DNA from: Candidatus Altarchaeales archaeon
GTDB lineage: Archaea; Altiarchaeota; Altiarchaeia; IMC4; QMZM01
Length of the DNA stretch: 6,305 nt
Assembly (NCBI GenBank): GCA_003663115.1
Contig: QMZJ01000075.1
Span: 1-6,305, forward strand
Reading direction: 5' to 3'
Below the pieces are notes generated by a model. It did no database searches, was not told the DNA's origin, and saw only the letters and a list, made by a program, of their open reading frames with translations. Numbering within the stretch: the first letter of the stretch is position 1; the number at the start of each line of letters is the position of its first letter. Below are positions 4,954 through 6,305 of the stretch, one piece after another. A program made the translations under genes and the position numbers.

Positions 4954-5974
4954 AGCAATTCTGATATTGATCCTGTGCTATTGCGCGGTTTTTGTTCGGG
5001 CCCAGGAGAATATATCCTCGATCTTCGGAGATGCCGAGATGGCCGAGCCTCCAAAGCTGCCCACAGAGGGGGTCAGGGCAGAACTAATTCTCGTAATCAG
5101 GGATATGGAACAGAATGTTATGGGAAATAGGCATGTCCTTCTGGAGCTGGAGAACCTCGAAACAGGCACAAGGGAAAATACGCTCAGATACAGCGACGAA
5201 AATGGCTGGATTTCATTAAACCTCGAACCCGGAGATTGGCAGTTAATAGCCAAGATCGATGATCTATCCACACCCGGAAAGGACTATATATCGAATGAAT
5301 TCAGGATAGATCTAAGAAATTCAACAACAGGGGATCTATTTGTCTTCCCGGTTGGCAGCCTGAGGGGAAATGTCTACAATGAGATTGGAGAGAGGATAGT
5401 AAACGCAAGGGTCAGAGTAGATTGCGGCAGAGATCACGGGGATAGAGACACCGTCTCCGACGAATTCGGTCGCTTTTCTCTCGATTATGTCCCCGTGGGG
5501 ATATGTGAGGTTCTGGCTTTATCCAATAACAAGGTAGGTTCCATCACAATAAATATAACTAAAGGCGAGCTAAAAACGATCGACATAACCCTCGCTCAGG
5601 AGGTGAAAAGCGGCCCCGACCTAAGAATTCTATTGATTGCATCTATCCCGGTCATTGTCGTCATCATTTTCTATCTCTCAAGGAAGAGAAAACCGGAACC
5701 GGGAATCGAAAAAACAACTAAAATAGAGATAACCGGGAGAATGCGAGACATAATCCGGACACTGACCGACAGAGAGAGGGACATTGTAGAGCTGTTGATC
5801 GAGAACAACGGGAAACTTACGCAGGCAGAAATACGACACTTTTTAAGAATTCCAAAAGCCACGATGTCCAGAGATATTCATTCCCTGAAACAGAAGAGGA
5901 TCGTCGAAACAATTAAAATCGGCAGAAATAAGGAGATAATACTTACCAAATGGTTTCTCGGCACTGAGGAATAA
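4943..5974 (+). CDS. Membrane-anchored winged-helix protein with extracytoplasmic carboxypeptidase-regulatory-like domain
   Basis: The 343 residues read as signal peptide (1-20, hydrophobic core ILILILCYCAVFV, likely cut near RA|Q), a beta-rich region (about 44-135), a carboxypeptidase-regulatory-like fold (about 138-217, GSLRGNVYNEIGERIVNARV onward with DEFGRFSLDYVPVG), one membrane helix (about 228-245) followed by SRKRK, and a winged helix-turn-helix (about 268-340, LTDRERDIVELLIENNGKLT, AEIRHFLRIPKATMSRDIHS). The sensor-like part would be outside and the DNA-binding part inside, so it looks like a one-component membrane transcription regulator, a design common in euryarchaea. Its ATG overlaps the pyrC stop by 11 bases and has no clear ribosome site, suggesting translational coupling. 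The ligand and target genes are not visible; the secreted gene at 6088 is the nearest candidate. An alternative is a cell-surface protein whose wHTH mediates protein contacts. Confidence 0.87.
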   Translation: MRAEAILILILCYCAVFVRAQENISSIFGDAEMAEPPKLPTEGVRAELILVIRDMEQNVMGNRHVLLELENLETGTRENTLRYSDENGWISLNLEPGDWQLIAKIDDLSTPGKDYISNEFRIDLRNSTTGDLFVFPVGSLRGNVYNEIGERIVNARVRVDCGRDHGDRDTVSDEFGRFSLDYVPVGICEVLALSNNKVGSITINITKGELKTIDITLAQEVKSGPDLRILLIASIPVIVVIIFYLSRKRKPEPGIEKTTKIEITGRMRDIIRTLTDRERDIVELLIENNGKLTQAEIRHFLRIPKATMSRDIHSLKQKRIVETIKIGRNKEIILTKWFLGTEE

Positions 5975-5975
5975 T

Positions 5976-6022
5976 CTCAGAGCTCTAAAATCCAGATGGA
6001 ACCTTCTGGAACCTTTTCTGAG
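5976..6022 (+). terminator. Nested inverted repeat after the pyrC operon
   Basis: CTCAGA (5976-5981) pairs with TCTGAG (6017-6022), and inside it TCCAGA (5991-5996) pairs with TCTGGA (6005-6010). A 9-base direct repeat TGGAACCTT occurs at 5997-6005 and 6007-6015. It lies directly after the stop codon and before the next promoter, so it may end transcription, but no long T-run follows. Confidence 0.3.
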
Positions 6023-6040
6023 CAATCTATCCATCCCCCG

Positions 6041-6083
6041 TTTTTATATCGTTTCATTCAATTGATTAAAAATTCGAGGTGAT
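6041..6083 (+). promoter_or_regulatory. TATA box and strong Shine-Dalgarno for the secreted protein gene
   Basis: TTTTTATAT (6041-6049) predicts a start of transcription near 6071. GAGGTGAT (6076-6083), close to the complement of the archaeal 16S rRNA tail, ends four bases before the ATG at 6088. Unlike pyrC and the ArsR gene, this gene has a short leader with a ribosome site, and it is transcribed separately from the pyrC operon. Confidence 0.6.
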
Positions 6084-6087
6084 TTAA

Positions 6088-6305
6088 ATGAAAAATAATA
6101 AAATAAAGTCAGGGTCTCTGTTTACTCTCTGTATTGTATTTATTATGGCATCATCCGTAAGTGCCACCGATACGACCGTTGTGTGGTCGGAGAGCCATCA
6201 CTTCTATGGTGATATCTATGAGGCAACCGCGACCTGTCCTTCGGGTTACCTAGTTACCGGGTGCGGGTCTGATACCATCAGATGGAATGGAACCACAGCT
6301 GAGAA
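6088..6305 (+). CDS. Secreted protein of unknown function, N-terminal part (cut by window edge)
   Basis: Seventy-two residues are visible. MKNNKIKSGSLFTLCIVFIM followed by ASSVSA|TDTT is a signal peptide with a positively charged start, a hydrophobic core and a probable cleavage after VSA. The mature part includes ATCPSGYLVTGCGSD, resembling the CPxGxxVxGGG motif seen in various secreted and tail-type proteins, with Cys residues that could form disulfides. I cannot name a family from this fragment. It has its own TATA box and a clear ribosome site. It follows a membrane-anchored winged-helix protein that may regulate it, which is inference from position alone. Confidence 0.8.
   Translation, partial: MKNNKIKSGSLFTLCIVFIMASSVSATDTTVVWSESHHFYGDIYEATATCPSGYLVTGCGSDTIRWNGTTAE

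Noticed and set aside
4740..5271. Minus-strand frames of 104 and 97 codons under pyrC and the wHTH gene
   Set aside because: Shadows of strong plus-strand genes, no ribosome site and no recognisable domain.

Overview
The window looks archaeal, probably from a methanogen- or ANME-like euryarchaeote, though the lineage is an inference. Three genes (start codons at 1366 and 2711 on the minus strand, 3619 on the plus strand) have an AT-rich TATA-box-like element centred 27-29 bases upstream of the ATG and no Shine-Dalgarno sequence. That is the layout of archaeal leaderless transcripts. The dihydroorotase and the membrane-anchored winged-helix protein also fit archaea.

Left part, bases 1 to about 3190: every gene is on the minus strand. 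Read in gene order they are a truncated tyrosine recombinase (2890-3189), an ArsR repressor with a TauE/SafE permease (2454-2711 and 1627-2451), an unknown polytopic membrane protein with a zinc ribbon (488-1366), and a second TauE/SafE permease that runs off the window (1-316). Between these units lie three related, strongly folded elements (about 2821-2904, 1428-1507 and 352-434). Each sits just 3' of a gene, has an outer stem holding two small hairpins, and carries a core resembling GTTRRRY. This is the layout of an integron gene-cassette array with attC-like sites. The truncated recombinase resembles the N-terminal part of integron-type integrases and is broken exactly where the first attC-like element begins. 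I therefore read the region as a decayed integron or CALIN (attC cluster without a working integrase) in an archaeal chromosome, with cassettes that carry archaeal promoters.

Middle, about 3190-3618: no intact gene. It holds an inverted repeat upstream of the recombinase fragment, a probable frameshifted pseudogene on the plus strand, and the promoter of the next operon.

Right part, 3619-6305: plus-strand genes that look like the older chromosome. They are dihydroorotase (pyrC), overlapped by 11 bases by a secreted/membrane protein with a carboxypeptidase-regulatory-like domain outside and a winged helix inside, then a separately transcribed secreted protein cut by the window edge. pyrC serves pyrimidine synthesis. 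The membrane wHTH protein is a plausible one-component regulator, perhaps of the secreted gene after it. The ArsR-TauE pair is probably a self-regulated efflux module for a sulfur oxyanion or a thiol-reactive compound.
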